DNA of 8,206 nucleotides from Clostridia bacterium (GCA_028690885.1 JAQVAJ010000014.1:1-8206); one strand, 5' to 3'; positions 1 to 7,670 are shown, counted from the stretch's first letter. The notes: generated from the sequence alone by a model not told the origin. Numbers and translations: made by a program.

Positions 1-1381
1 TTGTCCTTAGCTGTTCTATCTCAACCTTTTTCTTTTTAGGTTTCTTATCACATTTTTTATCACAGTTCATCATATAGACATAAGGCTGCAAAAGAATAGA
101 AGCATTAGGACCTACAACATGAGCTCCTAATATAGATTTATCTTCTCCGACTATAAGTTTAACAAACCCGTTAACATCAGATTTACTGGTATATCCCATT
201 GCTCTTCCCGCTGTAACGTCAGAATATCTGTTTATCCCCACTTTATACTTACATCCTGATGCTTTAACTTCCCGCTCCGTCTTCCCGACATGGCCTACCT
301 GTGGATGTGTAAATATTGCCCATGGTACAGCATCATAGCGCATTACCTTTCTATTTTTCGGATCTTTAAAAAGATTATGTATGAGAATCTCTGCTTCTTT
401 ATTCGCTTTGTGGCGGAACTGATATCTTCCGTTTACATCTCCTATTGCCCATATATGCGACACATTAGTCTCAAGATACTCATTTGTAACTATATATCCT
501 CTTGGATCGGTTTCCACCCCTGCATTCTCCAATTTCAAAGAAGGCGCGTTGGACCGTACTCCCGATGCTAAGAATATCTCATCACATTCAACAATAGATT
601 CTGTACTGGTTATCATATTCTGAAGATGAATAATCTTTTTATTATCCTTAGTTGACACCTTCAATGTTTTAGTTGAAGTATACACATCCATTCCATCTTT
701 TATAAACTGCCTTTTAACCAGTTCGCTTATATCCTCTTCTTCTGTAGACAATATCATTGGATTCATCTCTATAAGAGAAACTTTGGTCCCAAAGCTTGCA
801 AATATATGGGCAAATTCCGCACCTATAGGACCTGCGCCTATAACTGCAAGACTGCCATATGGCTTTTTAGGGTATTTATCACCAAAAAAAGTTTCAGAAG
901 TGAGATAACCAGCTTCTTTTAGTCCTTCAATAGGCGGAACGAATGAATGAGCTCCTGCTGCAATCACAAAATTATCTGCTTCAAACTCAGCTATATACTC
1001 ACCATCACTGTTTTTAACCCTCATTGTATGAGGACCGCTAAACTCCCCTATCCCTTTATATACATCCAGATTAGGTATTTTACTCAGTCGTGCTTCAACT
1101 CTTACATTTAAATTTATCTGATCCCAGACTCTTTTAGAAACCTTATTCCAGTCTACTTCAGGTTTCGAAAAATTTATGCCGATTTTTTCTCCCTCTTCAG
1201 CTTCTCTAATGAGGTCTGCTGGATAAACAAGCATTTTTGAAGGAATGCATCCTTTTGTTAAGCATGTGCCTCCAAATTTCGAGTTTTCAACTATTGCACA
1301 TTTTTTGTTGTACCCTAATGCGCCTTCAATGAACATCAGTCCTCCACCGCTGCCAATAACGACGAAATCATATTTAGCCAT
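1..1381 (-). CDS. Dihydrolipoyl dehydrogenase-like flavoprotein disulfide reductase (3' end outside window)
   Basis: This is an FAD- and NAD(P)-dependent disulfide reductase of the dihydrolipoamide dehydrogenase group, expected in the cytoplasm. The frame is open for 460 codons from ATG 1381 to the left edge. Visible motifs are the FAD-binding GSGGG near residues 10-14, the redox disulfide GGTCLTKGC with Cys40 and Cys45, the NAD(P)-binding GAGPIGAEF at 182-190, AIGDV at 312-316, and FTHPQVGHVG near 357-366. The C-terminal dimerisation domain is reached at GPNASILLQ (424-432). The HPxxxE catalytic His-Glu pair of the family is not present before the window ends. Residues 439-460 are unusually Lys-rich (DKKCDKKPKKKK). 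The start is supported by GGAGG at 1387-1391, five bases upstream. The N-terminus resembles archaeal and clostridial stand-alone enzymes more than classic pyruvate dehydrogenase E3. Mycothione- or mercuric-reductase-like activity cannot be excluded. Confidence 0.9.
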   Translation of the reverse strand, partial: MAKYDFVVIGSGGGLMFIEGALGYNKKCAIVENSKFGGTCLTKGCIPSKMLVYPADLIREAEEGEKIGINFSKPEVDWNKVSKRVWDQINLNVRVEARLSKIPNLDVYKGIGEFSGPHTMRVKNSDGEYIAEFEADNFVIAAGAHSFVPPIEGLKEAGYLTSETFFGDKYPKKPYGSLAVIGAGPIGAEFAHIFASFGTKVSLIEMNPMILSTEEEDISELVKRQFIKDGMDVYTSTKTLKVSTKDNKKIIHLQNMITSTESIVECDEIFLASGVRSNAPSLKLENAGVETDPRGYIVTNEYLETNVSHIWAIGDVNGRYQFRHKANKEAEILIHNLFKDPKNRKVMRYDAVPWAIFTHPQVGHVGKTEREVKASGCKYKVGINRYSDVTAGRAMGYTSKSDVNGFVKLIVGEDKSILGAHVVGPNASILLQPYVYMMNCDKKCDKKPKKKKVEIEQLRT

Positions 1382-1410
1382 ATATACCTCCATTTGTTTT
1401 TGTCACATAT

Positions 1411-1439
1411 ATTTTATTATACCTATGGTCTATTTACAA
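1411..1439 (-). promoter_or_regulatory. Probable promoter of the flavoprotein reductase gene
   Basis: Read on the minus strand, TTGTAA (1434-1439) and TAAAAT (1411-1416) are separated by 17 bases. A perfect TATAAT overlaps at 1416-1421 but has no good -35 box at the right distance. Transcription would start roughly 25 bases upstream of the ATG at 1381. This promoter lies downstream of the terminator hairpin, so the gene is probably transcribed independently of the zinc-ribbon gene. Confidence 0.5.
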
Positions 1440-1464
1440 CCGATATTCAGTACAATATCTAATT

Positions 1465-1502
1465 AAGAGAAAAGCATGTCGGGAACATGCTTTCTCTTTT
1501 TG
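1465..1502 (-). terminator. Hairpin terminator between the zinc-ribbon gene and the flavoprotein gene
   Basis: Arms GCATGT (1474-1479) and ACATGC (1485-1490) flank the loop CGGGA. The stem extends outward through AAGAGAAAA (left) and TTTCTCTT (right) with one bulged base. On the minus strand the stem runs out into a TTTTCTCTTAATT tract, which suits termination of the leftward zinc-ribbon gene ending at 1531. On the plus strand it is followed by TTTT, so it could work in both directions. Confidence 0.7.
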
Positions 1503-1530
1503 GTTGCAGTTTCACTATGAAAAAATTATA

Positions 1531-3729
1531 CTAGTTCATTTTCTTGTAAGTAATTGTGTATCCGAATCCGTTGTCATAGCTTATATAATCACCATTAATA
1601 TCCCAAACACGCGTAAATCCGGAATCATTAACACTAACCAGCTTGTTATCCACAATACTCCATGTTTCTTTGTAATCATGCGAAGAACTCTGATTTGACC
1701 ATTCATTGATTCCCTGCCATGTTCCAGAATCTCTCATTGTTCCATCTGAATAAATTTCAATAAAACAGTTAACATGGATATATGTCATTTCATCTTCCTT
1801 ATTATTACTGTCATATGAATATGTACCAACCATATACTCAGGAGTATAGTTTACTATTTCCGATGGTGATGGTGAAGGTGATGGTGACTGTGTTGGAGTT
1901 GGAGTAGATGAATTTACAGTATTACCAACATAATCTACTTCAATTCGTTTAAAGTCTGCATAATAGTAATTACCATTCATAACAACTTCTGCCAGTATAC
2001 CTATATCATTTATCCCAGGCTCCAAATCCACTTCAAAATATGCATTCCCATTGTATGTCCCATATACCGGGCCTTCTATGTACTGAGTACCTTTAAACAG
2101 AGTATAGGCTACATCATCATAACCTGTACCTGCTATAATCATAATATATCCTTTGTGCTCTCCTGGCACTCCGACATTATCATCATATGTAATACTGTCA
2201 TTAATATCAGTCCATATAGCTCCCTCTACTGAATCAAGCCTTGAAAAGTACTGCACATATATAGTTGGCAACTCGTCATTTCCGATTGTATTATTCAGAA
2301 CTTTCTGATAGTTACTCGCAATTGTATTGAAATCAACTAAAGCAGTCTTGCCGACAAAAGAAACATGGTCATATATTGTCCCGCCATAATTCTCAATTTC
2401 TGCTGCGTTGGCTCCTGAAGAATATGGAAGCAGCATATTGTTTTGAACACCTATATATCTGTCTTTCTGTCCTGGATAATTCGGGTCAGCAACATAAAGC
2501 CTTCCATTTTCAATCTTGTATGCTACTAATGCATGCCCACCAGTTGTATTTCCATACTCATCGTGACTATACACACCTACAAACTGAGGTTCTTTTGTCA
2601 TAACCATAGCATATACGAAAGCATAATAAGTATCTTCTGGATTTGTATATGAAACATTAATATAGTTTTGGAAGTCTGGTGCTGTCCAGTTAATTGAATT
2701 CTGAATTACTGATGCAAAACGATAACCATATGAATCATCTATCCAGAATGATTCAGTCAGATAATTTCCGTTATTATCAAACCTGTCATTTAATTCAGGT
2801 TCACGAGCTGCTATGTGTTTCTCGTGATAATACCAGGCCATTGTCAGAGACTGACCTGCACAGTGTCCACCTGGTGCGATTGCAGAACCATAATTTACAA
2901 AAGGCCAGTCATCCTGTCCCGGCATAAAACCTGTATCAATATCAACAGAACGGGATGCAAGTGAGGATGTCTGAACAGTTGATACTACAAACTCAGAAAA
3001 ATGAGTTGTCAGTATGGTTATAGACGTATCTGTAAGACTCTCAAATGGAATAGCTTCTAATTTCTGAGTTTTCCTGTCATAGTAAAAAGCCATAGCGAAT
3101 TCGTCCGGATTTTTCTCGATAGGTATAGTTATTGTTAGTGGATATTTCGATGTTGTTTCACTATTATCAATAGATATTAAAGGAGTTACCGGATTAAAAT
3201 TATTCCCGAAACTATGTGAAGTAATATCAGTAGTCTCAATATCAAAATCAACATTTGAGCTATATGAACCTGATGGTACCGATATATTCATCCCTGCCAA
3301 ATCTGACGAAGGGTCAGTAACAGTTACTGTAGTACCAGATGTTGGAACAGTAAAGTTCATCAGCGCGCTGGTCTGCCCAAGTTTCAGACTCCCCTTACCC
3401 ATATTTGAAAAGATCAGTACTGCAACAACAGCAATAACTAAAACTGCAATTACAGCAAGTACTACCTTAAGTCCTTTCTTTCCCTTTTTACCACCATTAT
3501 TAAAAGAAACTGAACCAGATGTACCAAAACTTACCTGTTTACCTTTGAATGCAGTCTTGTTAACTATACCCTGGTTAGGATCAATAGAACTGTATGGCTG
3601 AAAAGGTCTTGGAGCAGTAAAATTCTGTTCTGGCTGCTGAGACATTTCAGGTTTCGAAACATTTGCCCCACAATTCGTACAGAATTTGGAGTCATCTGGT
3701 ATCTGCTTTCCACAATTAGTACAATACAT
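1531..3729 (-). CDS. Zinc-ribbon, single-pass membrane protein with extracellular papain-like (C39-like) cysteine peptidase domain
   Basis: Predicted 732 residues. Cys3, Cys6, Cys17 and Cys20 form a CxxC-x10-CxxC zinc ribbon. A Gln/Pro-rich linker, the basic KKGKKG (81-86) and one hydrophobic helix (about 87-107) follow, so the N-terminus should be cytoplasmic and the rest outside. Residues about 115-250 look like a ZU5- or GAIN-like beta domain ending in HFSEFVVS. Residues about 265-470 contain GGHCAGQS (Cys290), GGHALVAY (His399) and VADPNYPG (Asp415), the Cys-His-Asp order of papain-fold enzymes. An Ig-like segment (about 475-600), a TP/SP linker (603-624) and a 108-residue Trp/Tyr-rich, lipocalin-like domain follow. 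The start is M8 of the longest frame, because GGGGG at 3735-3739 lies five bases upstream. Peptidase activity is inferred; transglutaminase-like or purely binding roles remain possible. Confidence 0.85.
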   Translation of the reverse strand: MYCTNCGKQIPDDSKFCTNCGANVSKPEMSQQPEQNFTAPRPFQPYSSIDPNQGIVNKTAFKGKQVSFGTSGSVSFNNGGKKGKKGLKVVLAVIAVLVIAVVAVLIFSNMGKGSLKLGQTSALMNFTVPTSGTTVTVTDPSSDLAGMNISVPSGSYSSNVDFDIETTDITSHSFGNNFNPVTPLISIDNSETTSKYPLTITIPIEKNPDEFAMAFYYDRKTQKLEAIPFESLTDTSITILTTHFSEFVVSTVQTSSLASRSVDIDTGFMPGQDDWPFVNYGSAIAPGGHCAGQSLTMAWYYHEKHIAAREPELNDRFDNNGNYLTESFWIDDSYGYRFASVIQNSINWTAPDFQNYINVSYTNPEDTYYAFVYAMVMTKEPQFVGVYSHDEYGNTTGGHALVAYKIENGRLYVADPNYPGQKDRYIGVQNNMLLPYSSGANAAEIENYGGTIYDHVSFVGKTALVDFNTIASNYQKVLNNTIGNDELPTIYVQYFSRLDSVEGAIWTDINDSITYDDNVGVPGEHKGYIMIIAGTGYDDVAYTLFKGTQYIEGPVYGTYNGNAYFEVDLEPGINDIGILAEVVMNGNYYYADFKRIEVDYVGNTVNSSTPTPTQSPSPSPSPSEIVNYTPEYMVGTYSYDSNNKEDEMTYIHVNCFIEIYSDGTMRDSGTWQGINEWSNQSSSHDYKETWSIVDNKLVSVNDSGFTRVWDINGDYISYDNGFGYTITYKKMN
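1864..1905. repeat. Hexanucleotide repeat encoding the Pro/Ser/Thr linker
   Basis: Four near-identical 6-base units (TGGTGA or AGGTGA, 1864-1887), one diverged unit, then two TGGAGT units (1894-1905). On the coding strand they read as SP and TP dipeptides of the linker before the C-terminal domain. Because the unit is six bases, gain or loss of copies would change linker length without a frameshift. Confidence 0.8.
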
Positions 3730-3734
3730 GTCTA

Positions 3735-3739
3735 CCCCC
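3735..3739 (-). promoter_or_regulatory. Ribosome binding site fixing the zinc-ribbon gene start at 3729
   Basis: On the minus strand GGGGGT sits five bases before the ATG at 3729-3727. The upstream in-frame ATG at 3750 has no purine-rich motif in front of it, and starting there would place seven non-family residues before the MYCTNCG zinc-ribbon start. Confidence 0.7.
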
Positions 3740-3791
3740 ATATTATGCATAAAATTTATACTTGGTTCACAAAATGATTATAGCGGTTTTG

Positions 3792-3824
3792 CTAAATTGC
3801 ATTTTTCTTTTCTTTAGTATTCAT
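3792..3824 (-). CDS. Possible 10-residue leader peptide upstream of the zinc-ribbon gene
   Basis: A short frame reading MNTKEKKNAI then TAG lies in the presumed 5' leader of the zinc-ribbon transcript. GGAG (3832-3835) is seven bases upstream of its ATG, a normal ribosome-binding distance. It lies about 60 bases before the main start and would be the first translatable frame after the predicted transcription start near 3842. It is unrelated to known attenuator peptides by eye, as it has no run of one regulatory amino acid. A chance frame is possible in such a short AT-rich stretch. Confidence 0.3.
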   Translation of the reverse strand: MNTKEKKNAI

Positions 3825-3848
3825 TCTTGTTCTCCAAAGTACAGTCTA

Positions 3849-3877
3849 AATGTACCAAAATATATATATGGTGTCAA
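3849..3877 (-). promoter_or_regulatory. Promoter of the zinc-ribbon membrane protein gene
   Basis: On the minus strand a perfect TTGACA (3872-3877) is followed after 17 bases by TACATT (3849-3854). The bases directly before the -10 are TGG, giving an extended -10 (TGGTACATT). Transcription would begin near 3842, leaving a leader of about 113 bases before the ATG at 3729. Confidence 0.65.
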
Positions 3878-3999
3878 TAAACATCGAAAAGTTTGAATAT
3901 ATCACATTATTAAGTTAAGTAATATCTAATACCCGCTTTTGCCTTCATAGTACTGGTTTACTATATATTTTTTACTTATATCAATGGTTCAATCACAAA

Positions 4000-4029
4000 T
4001 TGACACTGTAGTATACTGTGTGTTACGAT
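4000..4029 (+). promoter_or_regulatory. Promoter of the heparinase-like lyase gene
   Basis: TTGACA (4000-4005) and TACGAT (4024-4029) are separated by 18 bases. Transcription would begin near 4036, downstream of the ATG at 3984 that opens the longest frame. That position supports translation from the ATG at 4077. Confidence 0.6.
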
Positions 4030-4076
4030 TCAAACCATATTATGATGGTAATCAATTAATTAAGGATGTTATTATT

Positions 4077-7000
4077 ATGGAAAACAAAATAACATATGAA
4101 ACAAAATTTTCGAAAGATGAATGGAACTGTGTTATTCCCACCCCTATTATTTGGAACGCAGAAGATCATAAATCATTGCATATATACTTTGAAAAATCTA
4201 CCTGGTGCAATTTTAAGATACTGTCTATACATATAGCCAGTCAGACAAGAACTGGCTGCAGAGTTAAAATAGAGATATTAGGGCCAAATGATTATATTAT
4301 TGCAAGTAAATTTTTTGCTATAGATTGGGAAGGTTCAAATAACCTTAAGTTATGGCTGGACAAACTTGGATTTCAGCCACAAAAGGAAACATTCAGTGAA
4401 GTTTGCGGTCTTCGCATGATATGTGAAACTCCCGGCATACAAAAAAGTGTACTTAGTATAGAAAGAGTAAGTGTATATAGGCAGAACCCGACATGGGATG
4501 TAAATAAAAGCGATACAATAATAGATATGAGCTGGGCAAGCGTTTATGGTGAAAATCAATGGGCAACAAATGGTGCAAACATAAGCGAATGGAATTCTGT
4601 TAATAATGACTCTGTAGAAGGATTTACCAGAAAGCAAACCAACACAGGATATTTATTTGAATATACAAATGACGATGCGAATAAACAAGTTTTGATAGTA
4701 GAAAGAAAATTTGATATGGATATATCAGACTTTTCCCAACTACTGTCTAAAATGATCTGGTCTAAAGACACACTGCTTACTTTCACACTAATAGTAGATG
4801 GAAATAAATTGTTAAATATACTTGAAAATAGTAAATTTCCACACGACAATGTCATCAATACCCATTTAGGAGACTGGTTAGTTATTGGAGGCAGTTTAAA
4901 TAAAGCCAAACATTTAGAAGGTATACGCATTACCTTAACTGGCAATAAAAAACTAGAACCAATCAGCATGAAAATGTTCTGGATTCTGCTTCGCAAAAGC
5001 ACTGAAGCTGATTATACTCCGGTTAAAAAAGTCCCTGTATATCTGTCTTCACAAAATCATAAAACAAGAAATGATAAAATTGTTGAAAGACAAGTCAAAC
5101 AGATGCTACTTCCGTCTTATGATGAGTCAGTAACACCTATTAAAAATCCTTTAACAGATGGGTTACCCCTTGGATTCTATATAACAAGAGAGAATTTGTT
5201 ACAGATAAGAAACTCCGTTTTATATGGAGAAGGAAAAACAGTACTTAAAAGAATCATTGAACAGGCTGATGAGGCGATAAGTTCAGATTTAGTGCAGCAT
5301 AATTTTTATGGCACATCATATGGTGGAGGTGTAGGATTGCCAAAAGGCGTAAATGGCGGAGGAATGAAAACCTATGCGCCTGTAGTCGCATTGGCTCATT
5401 TGCTTACAGGCGAGGAAAAATATGCTATAAATGTCAGAAGGTGGATATTAAGAGCAGCAAGAAGTGAAGATTGGAGAGGTGAACATGGCGGTTGCGTGAA
5501 CAGACCGCAAATTAATGATGTATTACCTTTCTGGGACAGTTTTACTGGTTGGTATCCTAAAGGTTATGCAGGGTATATGAATCATCCTTTTTTTATTGCT
5601 GACGTCGCTTATGGTGTTGTAATTTCCTATGATATGATATATCACTGCTTAAATATTGAAGAACGAAATGAAGTTGAGAATGCATTTGAAAAACATGGCG
5701 TGTATATGCTTTATGACAAGTTAAAGAATAGCCGGAATTTTTATGTAAATATGAACCAGGGAGTTTTATTTGCAACACCTCTTTTAATGCAAACTGCCTT
5801 TTTGAAGGATAAAAGTGAAACATATAGAGAAATATATGACTGGACTTTAGAATTTCTAAAGGAGTATCCTTTAGGAACCTGGAGTGAAGAAGGCGTTTCA
5901 AGAGAAGGTCCTGGGTATGGCATGTTTTCTTTTTCACATTATATTGAAGCTATATTTCCCTTAGCCGCATGTTTAAATGAAAAGGTTGAAAATATGGTTT
6001 CTGATAAAATGAATAATGTTTTCAACTACTTTTTAAATTGTCTTAGCACCTGTAATGAATTTGAAATGTATTCTATGCCAATCAGTGACTTAAGCGGTCG
6101 CTGGGTCTGGCCAGGCGAATTACTGATTTTCATGGCAAAATATATGAAAAATACATATGCTAAATATTACTGGGATAAATACTATAAAGATAATCCTCCT
6201 CCAAGCATAATAACGCTTTTATCATTAGATAATGATACGTTAGCTGAAGTGCCAAAGTTACCGCTTGTTCAGATTTACAAAGATGAGCCTATGGCATTTT
6301 TGCGAACAGGTTTATCATATGGCGATACGGTTTTAGCAATGACAAATATATGCAATGTAAAAGGTCATGGACATAAAGACCGGGCAAGCATTCTTCTTGA
6401 GTATAATAAAGAGCCATTAATACTTGATCCAGGATATAAAAACTATAGTTCACCTGATGTTGCATTGTATTCTCAGACATTTTGCCACAATACAATGACA
6501 TTTTCGCAAAGAAATCAAAAAGGTGGATATAATAATTACAAAACATCAATAACTGACTATTTATCCATATCTGAAAGTGAACACATAATTGACTGGGTTA
6601 CTACCGATGCAACTGATGTATATAGTGAAGCAGAAAAATATGTAAGGCACATAATTTTTCTAAGACCTGATATTTTTATAATTGTTGATGACATCATAGC
6701 AAAGGCTTTTGAAAAAATTGAACTTAATTTTACATGTTTGGGTCCAGTTGAAAAAAAAGACAAAAATCTTTTTACTTCAAAAACAAAAATGAATCAGCTT
6801 AATATACATTCATATGCATTAGAAGAACTTGAACATAATTTTAAAACTTTTGGCACATTATGGGATGATGTACCTTCATACAGACTGATACTAAGCACAA
6901 AAAATATGGTTAAATCCTGCTGTTTTATAACAGCACTATCGCCATCACCTTTGGATAGAGAAAATAAAATTGTTATAGAAAAACTAAATAACAAGGACAT

Positions 7001-7178
7001 ATTGGGTTTAAGCATAAAGTCGAATGATTGTGAGGATATTTTCATATATAATATCAATAGAAATGAACTTATAGATTATGGTGTTAAAACGAATTGTGAA
7101 ATGATTATACTTCACAAACAGAAAGGTATTTTAACTGGTGGAATAAAGTTTCATAACAATAAGCTAGAAAAGATCTGA
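4077..7178 (+). CDS. Heparinase II/III family polysaccharide lyase with N-terminal beta-sandwich domains
   Basis: Predicted 1033 residues. Heparinase II/III-like lyases cleave uronic-acid polysaccharides by beta-elimination. Residues about 15-135 and 140-320 look like two carbohydrate-binding-type beta sandwiches (for example AIDWEGSNNLKLWL in the first). About 365-725 is the alpha/alpha-toroid lyase core, and about 727-1033 the C-terminal beta-sandwich. Candidate active-site residues are Asn560 in NMNQG, Tyr614 in REGPGYG, and His764 or His766 in GHGHKD. DPGY (784-787) and HNTMTF (from His804) are also family-like. The Asn-to-Tyr spacing of 54 fits the pattern I recall for heparinase III. 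Start 4077 is preferred because the promoter at 4000-4029 lies inside the longer frame from 3984 and AAGGA (4062-4066) precedes 4077. Neither start gives a signal peptide, so a cytoplasmic enzyme acting on imported oligosaccharides is inferred. The substrate is unknown. Confidence 0.88.
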   Translation: MENKITYETKFSKDEWNCVIPTPIIWNAEDHKSLHIYFEKSTWCNFKILSIHIASQTRTGCRVKIEILGPNDYIIASKFFAIDWEGSNNLKLWLDKLGFQPQKETFSEVCGLRMICETPGIQKSVLSIERVSVYRQNPTWDVNKSDTIIDMSWASVYGENQWATNGANISEWNSVNNDSVEGFTRKQTNTGYLFEYTNDDANKQVLIVERKFDMDISDFSQLLSKMIWSKDTLLTFTLIVDGNKLLNILENSKFPHDNVINTHLGDWLVIGGSLNKAKHLEGIRITLTGNKKLEPISMKMFWILLRKSTEADYTPVKKVPVYLSSQNHKTRNDKIVERQVKQMLLPSYDESVTPIKNPLTDGLPLGFYITRENLLQIRNSVLYGEGKTVLKRIIEQADEAISSDLVQHNFYGTSYGGGVGLPKGVNGGGMKTYAPVVALAHLLTGEEKYAINVRRWILRAARSEDWRGEHGGCVNRPQINDVLPFWDSFTGWYPKGYAGYMNHPFFIADVAYGVVISYDMIYHCLNIEERNEVENAFEKHGVYMLYDKLKNSRNFYVNMNQGVLFATPLLMQTAFLKDKSETYREIYDWTLEFLKEYPLGTWSEEGVSREGPGYGMFSFSHYIEAIFPLAACLNEKVENMVSDKMNNVFNYFLNCLSTCNEFEMYSMPISDLSGRWVWPGELLIFMAKYMKNTYAKYYWDKYYKDNPPPSIITLLSLDNDTLAEVPKLPLVQIYKDEPMAFLRTGLSYGDTVLAMTNICNVKGHGHKDRASILLEYNKEPLILDPGYKNYSSPDVALYSQTFCHNTMTFSQRNQKGGYNNYKTSITDYLSISESEHIIDWVTTDATDVYSEAEKYVRHIIFLRPDIFIIVDDIIAKAFEKIELNFTCLGPVEKKDKNLFTSKTKMNQLNIHSYALEELEHNFKTFGTLWDDVPSYRLILSTKNMVKSCCFITALSPSPLDRENKIVIEKLNNKDILGLSIKSNDCEDIFIYNINRNELIDYGVKTNCEMIILHKQKGILTGGIKFHNNKLEKI

Positions 7179-7262
7179 TCATTCAACTGGATGTTTCTTT
7201 GTAATGTTACATATAATCTTAACTATTGAGTAATATAACTTCTTGTATTTTTAATATACTTA

Positions 7263-7670
7263 TCAGTCTGTTACTATGTCATAGGGCCAGTCTATTATAC
7301 CGCCAAATTCATATATATTGGTATATCCAAGATCTACAAGCTTCTGTGATGCCTGCTTGCTTCTGTTTCCAGATCGGCAATATACAAGTATTAGCTGGTC
7401 TTTATCTGGCAATATTTCTATTTCATCAGTTCCTATAGTTTCATTAGGCAGTAATACTGCATTTGGTATATGACCCTGGTCATACTCAGATTGAGTTCTT
7501 ACATCAAGTATAATGTATCCATCTGAGTCATCCATAATCTGTTTTGCCTCTTTGGGCGATATCTGCTTATATGTATTTTCCACATTATCTCCATTTTGGA
7601 CTGCACATCCAGTTAGTACTAAAGTAAAAATAATAAATGTTATAAGTATAAAGATTCTTTTTGTTTTCAT
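7263..7670 (-). CDS. Rhodanese-domain lipoprotein
   Basis: Predicted 135 residues. The N-terminus has Lys/Arg, a hydrophobic stretch (about 6-18) and the lipobox LTGC, so Cys22 is the likely lipid-anchored residue and the domain faces outside the membrane. The rest is one rhodanese domain: ILDVRTQSEYDQGHIPNA (54-71) and the active loop CRSGNRS with catalytic Cys98, ending in EFGGIIDWPYD. Such single-domain proteins transfer sulfane sulfur or act in thiol redox; the substrate here is unknown. GAGG (7677-7680) is six bases before the ATG at 7670, so the four codons upstream that begin with TTG are not used. It lies 68 bases after the small membrane protein gene on the same strand, so an operon is likely. 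The lyase gene converges from the other side, and no good terminator was seen in the 84-base gap. Confidence 0.93.
   Translation of the reverse strand: MKTKRIFILITFIIFTLVLTGCAVQNGDNVENTYKQISPKEAKQIMDDSDGYIILDVRTQSEYDQGHIPNAVLLPNETIGTDEIEILPDKDQLILVYCRSGNRSKQASQKLVDLGYTNIYEFGGIIDWPYDIVTD

Larger units (their letters stand above)
3730..4076. other. Divergent intergenic control region
   Basis: This 347-base AT-rich stretch separates two outward-facing genes. It holds a leftward promoter (3849-3877), a rightward promoter (4000-4029), a possible leader peptide (3792-3824) and about 120 bases between the two promoters with no feature I can name. No long inverted repeat or recognisable riboswitch was seen. 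Confidence 0.7.

Noticed and set aside
290..571. Plus-strand open frame of 93 codons
   Set aside because: It lies wholly inside the flavoprotein reductase gene on the other strand, has no ribosome binding site and shows no family motif.
3777..3782. Perfect TATAAT on the minus strand closer to the zinc-ribbon gene
   Set aside because: No -35-like box lies 16-18 bases upstream, whereas the site at 3849-3877 has TTGACA and an extended -10.
4350..5002. Two overlapping minus-strand frames (95 and 148 codons) inside the lyase gene
   Set aside because: They are antisense to a clear lyase frame, overlap each other and have no recognisable domain.
7199..7250. Possible terminator hairpin between the lyase and rhodanese genes
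   Set aside because: Arms around GTTACATAT and ATATAAC pair over only about seven bases with a mismatch or wobble, a loop near 20 bases and no T run directly after the stem.
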